From contig JAQFVV010006199.1 of assembly GCA_028023455.1 (NCBI GenBank), forward strand, positions 2,788,001 through 2,852,000: a stretch of 64,000 nucleotides of DNA, read 5' to 3'. The DNA comes from Epiperipatus broadwayi (taxonomy: Eukaryota > Onychophora > Udeonychophora > Euonychophora > Peripatidae). Both the position numbers and the translations under genes were made by a program. Positions 1-10,720 of this stretch are shown here, piece after piece. Numbering within the stretch: the stretch's first letter is position 1; each line of letters starts with the position of its first letter. Below the pieces are notes generated by a model that searched no databases, was not told the origin of the DNA, and worked only from the letters and a program-made list of their open reading frames with translations.

Positions 1-70
1 AGTAATCTAGCCAATATATTTTTATGCGTAATTTACAGTATTTTACATTTTTTCATACATGAACAGTATT

Positions 71-271
71 TTAATCAATATCAGTATTTAACGATATGCA
101 GGTTTGTTTGTGAACTGGTAAGTCATCAGATTCACCACAAGAGGAAATACAACTAGTGCCAACTTCATTTTTTTTAATTGCTCTTATAGTGGATTCGCCC
201 AAACTAAAATGTTTTCCAATCGCTCTAAAATTGAAATTTTTGTTTCCAAAGAAATTCATTTTCTTGGGCAT
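71..271 (-). pseudogene. Tigger/pogo transposase remnant (N-terminal HTH fused to C-terminal tail)
   Basis: The 66-residue reading frame starts MPKKMNFF and contains the segment IGKHFSLGESTIRAIKKNE, which has the form of the N-terminal CENP-B/Tigger DNA-binding helix-turn-helix (residues about 17-36). It is followed at once by TSCISSCGESDDLPVHK, which matches the tail of the frame at 15369-15572. The whole DDE catalytic domain is missing between them, so this is an internally deleted copy that cannot code for an active transposase. The HTH recognition is by eye; the family is well known for this motif. Confidence 0.55.
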
Positions 272-837
272 TTTTCCTTCTCCATTAGGGTAAACTAAAA
301 GTTTAAAATAAAAATTAAGAACTTAGACTTATGATAATAAAAAGACATCTACTCACCATGGTTGGGCAAAATTTATTTAAAACTAACAATTAAAAATTAA
401 ATTCTTATTTTTGTCTTTAATTTTAAATTTTGTTTAAAAATCAAATTTCATTATTTCACATCACATTAATTTCAAATCACATTACGTAATTTTTAAATTG
501 TTAATTACAATTAAAAATCAGATTTTAATTTTTAATTGCTAAATTTAATTGTGTCCACTGCTGTTACTCACCTTTTAAAAATAAACTTGTGGACACTAAA
601 TGATTAATTGATTATGTACTCTTTTTTAAAAAAGCAAAAATAGAATGTGATTTAAAATGTAAAAACAACAACATGCATAGTATAGGCATCGATAACATTT
701 GAACAGATTTACAATATAATCTTGTAAAATTTAATGTGTGTATATAAAATGGGGAAATCCTGATTTTAAGTGAATTATGAATTTCTTTATTGCATAAAAT
801 CTATTACAGTACTATTATAAAGTGCTGAAAATATTGA

Positions 838-964
838 AATTATTAGATAGAAGTCGAACTCCGATAATGCGCTATTACTTTAAATATGATGTGTGAGTGT
901 GCAAATTTTATAATATTTAAAATGATAGTGCATTATCGGAGTTCGACTTCTGATCTAATAATTT
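838..964. repeat. Small fold-back element (MITE-like), TIR about 35 bp
   Basis: Arms at about 838-875 and 930-964 are inverted copies of each other: ATTATTAGAT, then AGAAGTCGAACTCCGATAAT on the left, returning as its reverse complement on the right, around a 55-bp AT-rich centre. No coding capacity. It sits inside the Tigger-like copy and may have inserted into it. Superfamily not determined. Confidence 0.7.
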
Positions 965-1145
965 TTATCGCATAAAAAAAAAACTGCATACAAAGATATT
1001 AAGAAGAAACATGAATCGCATTAAAAAATTCCGCATAAAACAAGACCTGGGTGTATATAAATTCATGAATAAAATGAAAATCTAATTCATTTAACAATAA
1101 TTGTAGAAAGATTTTGTTTTCATTCCATCATTATTATGAGATGCT

Positions 1146-1178
1146 ATTGTGTGTGTGTGTGTGTGTATATATATATAG
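1146..1178. repeat. (GT)n/(TA)n microsatellite
   Basis: About ten GT units run directly into a short TA run, just outside the 3' side of methyltransferase exon 3. Confidence 0.9.
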
Positions 1179-1215
1179 TTTTTGATATATTAATGTTACA
1201 TAAAATAATACCAAC

Positions 1216-1426
1216 CTTTACAAAAACACTTTCAAGTTTTCCAGGTTCTTTTGGATTGCTAACCATTGGGGTAAAATTAGAATAAAGTGCAAGGACTCCA
1301 TCTGGAATTAAAATTCTATCCACTTCTTTATAAAAAGCTTCTAGATTAAACCAATGAGCTGCTGTTCCACATGTTATAAGTTCTGCAGAATTATCATCAA
1401 GATCAAGTTTATCACATTGACCAACT
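1216..1426 (-). CDS. Class I SAM-dependent methyltransferase, exon 3 (C-terminal half of catalytic domain)
   Basis: Reading the minus strand, an acceptor TTATAG precedes AGTTGGTCAATG. Exon 2 ends with two bases (AG) that complete an AGA codon here, so the frame carries through. The exon codes for about 70 residues: VGQCDKLDLDDNSAELITCG, then AAHWFN, EVDRILIPDGVLALYS and SNPKESGKLESVF. These correspond to the post-motif II acidic segment, the AHWF motif and the KPGG-like motif III strand of the small methyltransferase family that includes Dictyostelium DDB_G0268948 and fish/insect relatives. The 3' donor is either AAAG|GTTGGT (used here, end 1216) or GTAAAG six bases earlier (end 1222); both keep the frame. 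Further exons must lie left of position 1. Substrate unknown. Confidence 0.85.
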
Positions 1427-1456
1427 CTATAATCAAGATAAATTATTAAGACTTAG

Positions 1457-1462
<6 letters not shown>

Positions 1463-1492
<30 letters not shown>
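1463..1492. repeat. (CA)n microsatellite
   Basis: About fifteen uninterrupted CA units inside intron 2 of the methyltransferase gene. Confidence 0.95.
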
Positions 1493-1494
<2 letters not shown>

Positions 1495-2410
1495 AAGTAA
1501 TACAGGTTTAGTTATTTAACTGTTTTCATAAGAAAGTCACATAACTAGACAAAAATATTTATCTAGTTCTGTTTATATTTGCTAAGCTAACCATATATCA
1601 ATATATGTTTATATCCATTCTAGTGATATAAAAAATAAACTAAATCTGATAACAAATCATACTGAAGAAATATGTTTTATATACTCACCAGGTTGACATC
1701 AAACAGACAGCAGAATACTTTTACTTTGGTTGTTTTATGTTCTATGATTACACATTATTTTATAGTCAATCATGAATAATGAATAAAGATATAGAGATTT
1801 TATGGGATTTGAAATATGATGTACATTTAGAAATTGTAAAAATAAAACAGTACGGATTTTATGGCAGCAGCCAACCACAATATTGTTGAGTGCACCAGCT
1901 GCTATAGATACTAAAGCATTATAACTGTTAGATTATATAATCTAATCATTCCTTTTAACTATTTAGCAAACAAATTCTATAATAGCTAGTTAATTTATAT
2001 TTCTAAATCTCAACAAGTTATGGTGCAGTCTACTATGCACATAACACAGAAAGAAAATACACCAATGGTTTGAACAAGTTCAAAATAAATTATCCACCAG
2101 ATAAAGATAAGTTTTTTTATTATTCGTAAAAAGTAGCAGGATGTTAGTGGATACTAAATAATAAAAAGATTGGTAAAGCTCTGGTGAATAGTGTGGAAAA
2201 AATCAACAAAGATGTTTTAGATAAAAATCAATAAACAATCAATAATCAAATAATTAGTTGTTTAGGAGATCATGTAATATTTATGTATCAGAAATAATAG
2301 ATTTAGCTTTAATTCAGATATCTTTAATTCTTGTACTTACAACAACAATTATCTTTTTGGCAAATACAAAAAGATTACACAGCAATTACAAAAGATTTTA
2401 CATAACAAAA
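1493..2410. other. AT-rich intron 2 sequence, no feature seen
   Basis: No frame, repeat pair or RNA gene was recognised here. It lies inside the methyltransferase intron. Confidence 0.5.
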
Positions 2411-2439
2411 TAAGCAACATCTAGGATATTTTTATAACT

Positions 2440-2650
2440 TTATGCCAATCCATATAATATTAATATCATTTATACTCTTTATTACTTTTACAATGCCTCA
2501 TATAATTACAACCCACTATTGATGCTTTCAATTGCTCCAGAAATCTTCTTCAGAATAAATTCCATCTTTCATTTAAATAATCTCTGTTTCTTTACTTCCC
2601 TTCTCTTTAACATAATCTATTAAATTCTCGATGTTCCTTATATGGCCCAT
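2440..2650 (+). repeat. Single-arm copy of the fold-back repeat at 3628-3986
   Basis: The stretch from 'ctctttattacttttacaat' through 'acccactattgat' to 'attaaattctcgatgttcc' is a diverged direct copy of the left arm at 3640-3810. It shows the repeat also exists as a single arm. Confidence 0.75.
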
Positions 2651-3627
2651 GTATCCACTCATATATATATATGTGTGTGTGTTTCTTATCCAATTCTATT
2701 TCCAGTATTCTTTATCTTTTTATGAAGTATTATAACTTTATCTTTCTTATTGCATTTCCAAATCCATATAATATCAACCCTCTAGCTCTCACTTGCTTTA
2801 AGATTTCAACTTTCACTTTAATATTAACCATTATTATTTGTCAGAATATAATAAATATGACCTGATTTGATAGATATTTTTGTTCAGAAATTAAATAAAT
2901 TGAAAAAAAAAAATCACATTTGATTTTTGAAATTATTTTAAAAATTACATTTTAATCAAAACAAAGTGCTGTCACATCATCAAGGTGGAGCAGATTCAAT
3001 TTACAAAATGAGTGAAATCTTTGTTTTAAAAATCTGAATGAACTATTTTTAATATCTAGTAAATCTATCAGTTTATGCTTTAAAAGTTTAAATTTTTTTC
3101 GTAATTTTTATATCGCTAAATATTATAACTGACTGTTGAGTGACATCATTTCTAGACAGCTGTATTGCCCATGACCTTAGTCTCTATCATAACATTATAC
3201 AGAAGAATATATTCTTTTATATTTAAAAAAAAAATTTCTGTAAAAATTAAATAAGTAATAATATATATTTGATTTCTAATAATGATTACACAATTACAAT
3301 ATAAAAATAATCATAAACTTTTCAAAAAATCATGTTTTTAGACCATTGTAATATTTTCTCAAAGTAATCTCGCAAAGTTTGAGATTTCCTGATATACAAT
3401 GACTAGGTATCAATGTGTGGTTTTGGATACTTTGAAGTTCCTGTTTATTCGATTATCATGACATCTTTTGAATGTTTTTGAAATTAAAATATTAAAAAAA
3501 CTATATACGTGAATTTTAAAGCTGTAAAAAAAATGTTAATAAAAACTTCTCAATAGACGGCAAAAAACACAAATTAAATTTCTAGATTTCTCAGGAGTGG
3601 GTCTAGTGCCTGAAAGAAAGCTTTGGT

Positions 3628-3986
3628 TAGTATTATTTATGCTCTTTATTACTTTTACAATACTTCATATAATTACAACCCACTATTGATGATTTCGATT
3701 GCCACAGCAATCTTCTTCTGAACAATTTCAATCTTTCATTGAAGTAGCCTGCTGTTTCATTACTTTGTTTCTCTTTAACATAGGCTATTAAATTCTTGAT
3801 ATAAGGAACATCAAGAATTTAATAGACTATGTTAAAGAGAAGGAAAGTAAAGAAGCAGCAAGCTATTTAAATGAAAGATGGAAATTGTTCTGAAGAAGAT
3901 TGCTGGGGCAATCAAAACCATCAATAGTGGGTTGTAATTATGTGAAGCATAGTAAAAATAATAAAAAGCATAAATGATATTAATAT
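3628..3986. repeat. Fold-back (inverted) repeat, arms about 175 bp
   Basis: The left arm (about 3630-3806) and right arm (about 3808-3985) are inverted copies with roughly 90% match by eye, including AAGAATTTAATAG, CTTTAACATA and ACCCACTATTGAT. The two arms are almost directly abutted, so a transcript would form one long hairpin. No coding content. It could be a MITE, or an inverted duplication of the repeat that also occurs singly at 2440-2650. Confidence 0.75.
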
Positions 3987-6600
3987 TATATATGATACTT
4001 TTAATGAAGTATATAAATGAACATTAGAAATGAAGGATAAGATAAAATTATCTTGAAATATATTTGGATGATAAATAATCCTGATAACTGATATACTTAC
4101 ACATAAATGCAAAGTATAAAAAATTTTGCTTTATTGATTCTACATTGTACAGGCTTAAACTGACATTTATGTATGTAATATATGCGGGATTCGAAATCAG
4201 ACTTTCACACGACCCACCACTCTCAATGCCATCTCATATTGCTGATCCACCTGTTCTAGAAAACTCTTTAAATATATGTTTTATAATGATGTTTTACAAT
4301 GATTCTAAATCATTTCCTTATTTTTCCCAAGAATCTCCATAGAGTTTGTATAAAATATAAAATTGATTTTATATTATACAAAGTAATGAGAGAAACCAGT
4401 CTGGCAAAAGTTAATGGTGATTTAAAGAAGAGTGGAAGAATAATCATCAATTTTTAATATATTATTATTGCACTTACAAATAAAAATGAAAAAAAAAAAC
4501 TCAAACTCTGTAGATAAACATATTTAAATTTTGAATAAAACTTTAAAAAAATAATGAATCCAGCAACCAAAAATAAATTGAAGTCAGAAATCATTTAAAA
4601 CAACTAATTTATTTAAAAAGGACATTCAGCTGTAGAAGTAAAGATCACAATTATCCAATATAAGAATATAAAAGAAGCAATGATTAAACAAAAAAAAATA
4701 TAGCCTGCTTCTTCATACAATAGGATGCTTTGGTCAATTCCTGTATTTATATAAGTTCATTCAACTGAGATTCTTTACAAAGAAATACAGTTAGAAATTG
4801 ACTTTAGAAATTAATGATTGAAATAAATTAAAGTTAGTACAAATCTTTTATAAATTTGGAGGGAAGGGGAAGATGTTAATCTATAGTTTCAAACAATAAA
4901 TAACATAATAAGTCATAATAGTAAAATCTGAAGACATTTATTATGAATAAGTCAAATATTTGAAATGAGAAGTGAAAAACTGAAATAAAAAAAATGGTAT
5001 AATTAGCTTGACATTATAAAATTATAGCATTGCAAAGACTATTCTAAGTCATGTGTCAAGGAAAACAAACAAGTGCATTTTTGACTTGATTAGATCTAAC
5101 ACTTATTTGGAGCACAAATTATCAGGGAATAGATTTAAACTGATGTCACTTAGTGATTACTGGGACATAGAAGAAATTAAAATACTGTTGGGGAAAAAAT
5201 ATACTTTTGCGCAGTGTAATAAATATAACCTGCGATTACTAATTTTTGACAAGTGGGTTTATTACAAAAACAGGGTTTAAACATAAGACATAATTCCCAG
5301 TGAAAAAATTATTGCATGTTATAATATAGATTCACTGAATGAGAGAAAAACACCAAACAAATTAAAAATGAAGAAACACTCCAAAATTATTTATTACAAT
5401 TAAAGCATAACTAGCAATATCACACCAATCATTTCATGTCTGGAAAATTATTTTAATATTGTATAAAAAAATAAAAATAAAAATTGGGAAAAATATAAAA
5501 ATAGAAATGAAAAAAAAAATCACTTTAAATAGTCATATTAAGGTGCTTATAGTAAATCATTAGCAACAATAATTTACATCTGATAAAAATCCTTAATTTT
5601 ACTTTAATATTTAAAACAGCATTATGCTGTTGCACATGCGCTTTGAAGATTTTAACTATAAATGAATGAATACTAACACTCAACCACATGATAAAGTCTT
5701 TGGAAAAGATAGAATGGCTTTATGAATCCATCAAAACTATTTATTATGTACAGTATATGATTTATAAAGAAAGATGAGAAAAAATAAGATTCATAATAAG
5801 TTAGGATTTCTTTTCTTTAAATTAATTAAAATGATTGTTTTGATTGAGTTAATATTTATATTAAGAATATCCAATATTTTGACTGATTTTTTGAATAGTT
5901 GCTTATTACTCTGTTACATCTTGAATAAATTGATATGGTTGTAAAAATAGTAAATCATAGAAAACCACTATAATTTCATCTTCTGCACTCAAACTTTTAA
6001 TACAATTCTCCTTAGAGATTTTTATTAATGATTATTGATAATTATTTATTAGTAATAATTTTAACTTTACATATTTGTCATCATACTGTTCTTTACTATA
6101 TAATAAATGTTGTAACAAAAAAAAATCTACTGATAAGACTTAATTTAAAAATTTTAAAATCCAATAGTTTTCTATTAATTGGTTATATGAATTTTTTATC
6201 ATACCTACAAAGTTAGTAATTAGAACTAAATAATAGTAATAAAAGGGATATTAATAACCAATTATAAAATAGTAACTCTGTAATAATATTTATATATTAA
6301 TAACAATAACTAAAGAAAAAAAAGTGCATTAACAACATAATAAATTGCAGTAAATGTTTATTCTAAAAAACAAAACAAATGTAATTATCTTGCATAGTAC
6401 ACTATAACAAATCTCAAAAAATTATAAAATTATTTCACTAATGCTTGAAAAAAAGTTATGAATATGTAACTTCTTATCAAAAAAAAATCTTTTATAAATG
6501 CTAAACTGTAGATTAGACAGTTTGAACCTCAACAAATAAAGTAATTCACTAAGTGTATACATTTTAAAATATATTAAAATTATGCCACATACATCAATAT
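3987..6600. other. AT-rich intron 2 sequence with no supported gene
   Basis: Short frames such as 5053-5280 (75 codons) are of a length expected by chance at this composition and show no recognisable domain. No RNA gene or repeat pair was recognised. Confidence 0.5.
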
Positions 6601-6628
6601 TGTTGTTTATTTAAATAAAATTCCAAAC

Positions 6629-6789
6629 CTAAAGGAAATATTTTCTAAATTTATTTCCTTATTAGCTTGTTTAATCTGTTCAACACTGATATCATATCCA
6701 ATCACTTTATCAAAATATTCTGCAAGAGCTTTAGTGCTGCCTCCCGATCCACAACCAACATCAACAGCTTGCTTGAATGGCGGTTGCAA
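6629..6789 (-). CDS. Class I SAM-dependent methyltransferase, exon 2 (SAM-binding motif I)
   Basis: On the minus strand a strong acceptor (pyrimidine-rich, TATATATTTCAG) precedes TTGCAACCGCCATTC. The exon codes for LQPPFKQAVDVGCGSGGS, then TKALAEYFDKVIGYDIS and VEQIKQANKEINLENISF. DVGCGSG is motif I, the glycine-rich SAM-binding loop. GYDIS after beta strand 2 carries the acidic residue (D) that normally binds the ribose hydroxyls. The exon is 161 bases, starts in phase 0 from exon 1 and ends with AG before a GTTTGG donor, completing an arginine codon with exon 3. A frame opening at 6819 reads through the acceptor, so the ATG there is not the start. Confidence 0.9.
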
Positions 6790-6839
6790 CTGAAATATAT
6801 AAAAAAAGAATTTATTCAATACATTGACGATTAAAATTA

Positions 6840-8600
6840 ACTGGGGTAGGGAGGGGGAGATGCAATAATTTTTTTAACCTGTAAATTGCTAATAAAGCAG
6901 AATTTTTAATATAATTATTATATTCTAAGCTAAGATATAACTGAACTTTTATAGCATTTTAATGCACTAATAATGATGAAGTGAAAAAAATTAAAACTAA
7001 ATCAAATAATAATCCTCCGTTTTGGAATTGGTTTGCACTATAAAATACAACTTAAGAGATATTGAAACAAAATGTCTCATAAGTTTCCTCTTCTACAATG
7101 CTTTATTAGAAAAAAAGAGAGGAAGTTCTATTATGCTCAGCATGTATATACATATTCTTTTGAAACAGAATTAGTATTTAATAAAGCTTTTACGATCATT
7201 AAAATATATTTATAAAAAAAAACATCCAAACAAATGAGATGGAATGATTTTCTGATGCATACTGAAATAAAAAATTTTAATAAATAAATAATTCAGAAAA
7301 GCATTATTTCTACTATTCTATATAGAGGTCATTACAACATCTCTAATTATAATAAGCCTTGATTTAAAATAATCTATGATAAAATAATGCATCATTTACA
7401 AAGTCTTTAATCTCAGTAAAAATTCTTTATAATTTTTCTCGTAATCAAGGCACTGATTAGCTGATATTCAGAATTGTAAATTGGCCAATATTCATAATAA
7501 GAATCATTCCATATTAAAAATACCTTTCTTTCATCCTATTATTATTATTATGATTATTATTATTTAGGATTAGTATTTTTATTAATTTTCTCTTTATTAA
7601 TTCTACAAATTTTTTGAGAGCTTATAAACTCTGATGAAAATGTTTACTTATTGTTTGCATTTTTTAACTTCATAATACTGACTTCATATTTTTTTAACTT
7701 TTTTGTTTTCTGCAAGTTTATAAAATGAAATCTAGTGTCTAAATGGAGACTTCAGTTTCACATTCAAAAATATATTACAGTACTTGCAAAATAAACCGCA
7801 AGAAGTCTGACATCTTAGCTCAAGCTCAGCAGAACCAAAAAAGTTTTATTACAGTATAACTATAACCTTTAATTGTTCAATGTTCATCTAACTTAAACTT
7901 ATTAAATAGTAGATATTGAGAAATGAACTGATAATTATTTCTGGATTTTTTTAGAAAAATTAGAATTCGAAGCCTAATTATTGGTACAGCTGTTCATTAT
8001 CTATACATTATCCCATACTGAAAGTTTGGCATAAAAGCAAAACTAGAGTAACATCAAAAATAGTAAACATAACACTAAACCAAAAAATCATCTGATTTCA
8101 TTATTATATATTTCCTATAAACTCTTTGAAAAAATAATCTTGGCAAGGATTATGCTAATAATTGAGCACTATATACTGTTAAAACAGGTAGAATTCAGGC
8201 ATTCAAAATAAATTAAAAACATTAATCTTATTTGAAAAATTCCATTTAAAAAATGGTATCCTTAAAATATATCTAAAATTTTCAAATACAGAAAAAAAAC
8301 AACTTTAATTTATTTGAGAAAAATACTCTTCAACAGAAAAGTTCATCTTTAGATGAAAAAACTGAATCCTATGGAAAACAATTTTGTAAAATCTTGTGTT
8401 TGCTACAGTTATCACAATGAATCAATTCAATTTTTCTATTGAAGAGTACTTTGTCAAATAAATTAAAGATTTTTCTCATTTAACAATTTTAAATATGTTT
8501 TAAAGATATCATTATTTTTAATGGAATAGTTAAAATAAATTAATGCCTTTAGTGATCATCCAGAAACAGAGATATTTATGCTGACATTGCCTTGATTTCA
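6840..8600. other. Start of the 34.7-kb intron 1, AT-rich, nothing recognised
   Basis: No reading frame, RNA gene or repeat pair could be supported in this stretch. Confidence 0.5.
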
Positions 8601-8627
8601 CACACAAATTTTTTTTACACAAATATA

Positions 8628-8930
8628 GATGACAAGAACATTAATTTTTGTTTTGATTTAAATAGTATGGAATCATTTAAAAACTGTTATAATTTTCTAT
8701 AACAATAGATTTAAACATAGGACTTATCCCATATTACTAAAAATAAGCTTGGACCATATGCAAACATACTTTTTTCATCTATCAAAAGTAAGTTTGCATA
8801 TGGTCCAAGCTCATTTTTAGTAATATGAGACAAGTCTCATGTTTCAATCTATTGTTACAGAAAATTATAATAGTTTTTAAATGTTTCCATACTACTTAAA
8901 TCAAAACCAAAATTAATATTTTGTCAAGAA
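8628..8930. repeat. Fold-back element with about 135-bp arms
   Basis: The left arm (about 8628-8768) and right arm (about 8784-8930) are inverted copies sharing TTTTGATTTAA, AGTATGGAA, AACAATAGAT and a long exact block around TTTGCATATGGTCCAAGC. The centre is a roughly 15-base loop. No protein frame. Consistent with a non-autonomous DNA transposon (MITE); no target duplication could be fixed because the flanks are low in complexity. Confidence 0.8.
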
Positions 8931-9331
8931 TGATATGATTGCAATTACTTTTCATTACTAACTAGTATCTATTATTAATTTTTCACTTTACGTTCCTTAT
9001 TTTAATAATTTTTTATTTATTATGTCATACTTACTCTGAGCCAAAAGTACAGACTTATGAGCTGGGTTACTCATAAAATTTTGAGACATCAATAATTCTG
9101 GGATTGACACTTATTATTAAATTTCTCTCTTTTTTTTTTTTTTCAATTTTATTCAGATGCAAAAAATTCCCTTACTCATTATAAATAAAAAAAATCTATT
9201 CTTAATCATTTTTTCCTTACAAAATCCAAGGTCATTATTATGAGATAAAACATGGTCTGCCTGATTAATGGTTAATTTTTATCTGGGGCTATTTGTTTTG
9301 ATATTTCTTAGAGTAAAATATTGTAAATCAC

Positions 9332-10720
9332 CTATTGGTCTCTCATATTGCCTTGCATGAGAGAAATCTGAATCACTTCTGGTTCACCTGAAGATTTTTG
9401 TTCTTCCAGGGTTGCTGGAAAATTGTCTCTTTCTAAATCCTCTCCATGAATTAGTTCATTGGCAAATTTCATGGCATTTATTGTTGGTTCTTTTGGTTGG
9501 AGTTCAAATACCTGATCTTTGGTTTCATAGGCAAGTTTGGTGCTATCAAAAGCCCTTAGTAATTTGGTCATTTGCTCAACTATCTTCCTCCCAGTTCCAA
9601 TGAGCTTTTGCTCAATATTATGAGGAAAATTGTTGCACCATGCTAATAATTTTTTGTTCAGATAGTGGGCTAACTGTCAATGCATATAATTTTGCTATCT
9701 GCTTTCAGAAGAATGAAGTAAAAGGCTTACCAGGTCACTATTTATTTTGCGACACCTGGTGTCAAATATTCTCTTGACATTCTTCATTCCATTATTCAGT
9801 GGGGGTAGTAGATTTTTTTGAATAGGGAGTCCCAAGTTTGAAAAGCACCTCGCAGATGGCTGCATGCAATAATGATCATGGCCTCTTCACTTAACTAGTT
9901 TAAGCCAAAGTATCTTTTCAGACTACTTATATGTTTTGTGGGAACTTGACCTACATGTCCTAAAATATCCTTATTCTAAGAAATTGGCTAACTATTGCAG
10001 GGTATATGCATGCTTAAATTCACTCTTCTGTGCATAATTGTCTATCTTGCCAATTTCTCTAAGCATTTCATTTTGCCTATTTTTAAACTTTGTTTTGTCT
10101 ATTTTCTCCACTATATTGTTAATTTCTACTCTCATATACTCTACTATTCTTTTATTTTCTAACTTATGACCTGTTACTACTTCTTGTGACAACTCTATTT
10201 TTTCTTCCTGCACTATTTCAATTTCTCTGTATACTGTTTCACTTTGATTTTCAACTTGTTTTATATCCCCACTTATTTCTTTCGTAACTTATTTATTCAT
10301 TTTTTCATATCCAGATTTAATTTGCTGTTATAATTTTTGAAGCATTTCAGCTTGACTTTCTAATTTTATGTTTCTTTTGTTATTTTGATTTTTCAGCTCT
10401 TCTATTTCACTACTTTGATTTTTAATTTCTTCATTTTGCTTTTTAAGCTCTTCAGATGTCTCATTTTGCTTTTGAAGTTTTTTAACTGTCTCCCTATTTT
10501 GATTTCCCATTTTTTCAAGTTTTATATTTGTCTCATTATTTTGACTTTTAAGTTCTTCAAACATTTTAATCATCATGATCATGATATCACTGTTCTCTTG
10601 TTTATTTGAGATCCATTTTTTGGTTTTATTTTGTTGTTTTCCTCACTGAGAACAATTTAAAATTCTTTATCTTGAGCTTCCATTTTCATTCATTTTCTAG
10701 TAATCATTTAATCTGTTTAA
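9332..10720 (-). pseudogene. Decayed retrotransposon gag (coiled-coil N-terminus and capsid-like region)
   Basis: Read on the minus strand. The first block (10582 down to 10328) is a strong coiled coil rich in E, K, Q, N with repeated ELKKQNEEIKNQ-like heptads. The next block (10213 to 9992) is also coiled-coil-like. A capsid-like part follows at about 9960-9600 with the segments HISSLKRYF, IIACSHLRG and TWDSLF. The last piece (9571 to 9332) is a charged C-terminal part. The pattern HxxSLxRYF...ACSHLxG recurs in the gag at 31751-32680, so both belong to one gag superfamily. Several stops and frameshifts break it. No protease, reverse transcriptase or integrase was found next to it. Confidence 0.6.

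Larger units (their letters stand above)
1..1055 (-). mobile_element. pogo/Tigger-like DNA transposon copy, cut by window edge
   Basis: The right end at about 1030-1055 matches the right end of a second copy at 15047-16270: both read inward from a TATA with a CCTGGGTGTA/CCAGATGTA type terminus followed by CCGCATAAAA. The left part (1-160) also matches the second copy at about 15290-15420. The transposase remnant on the minus strand (71-271) has a Tigger-type helix-turn-helix. The left terminus lies outside the window. A small fold-back element (838-964) sits inside this copy. Family assignment rests on the HTH and the TA-flanked ends. Confidence 0.6.

Noticed and set aside
5053-5280. 75-codon frame as a small gene
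   Set aside because: Length is within chance expectation and no homologue or motif is recognised.
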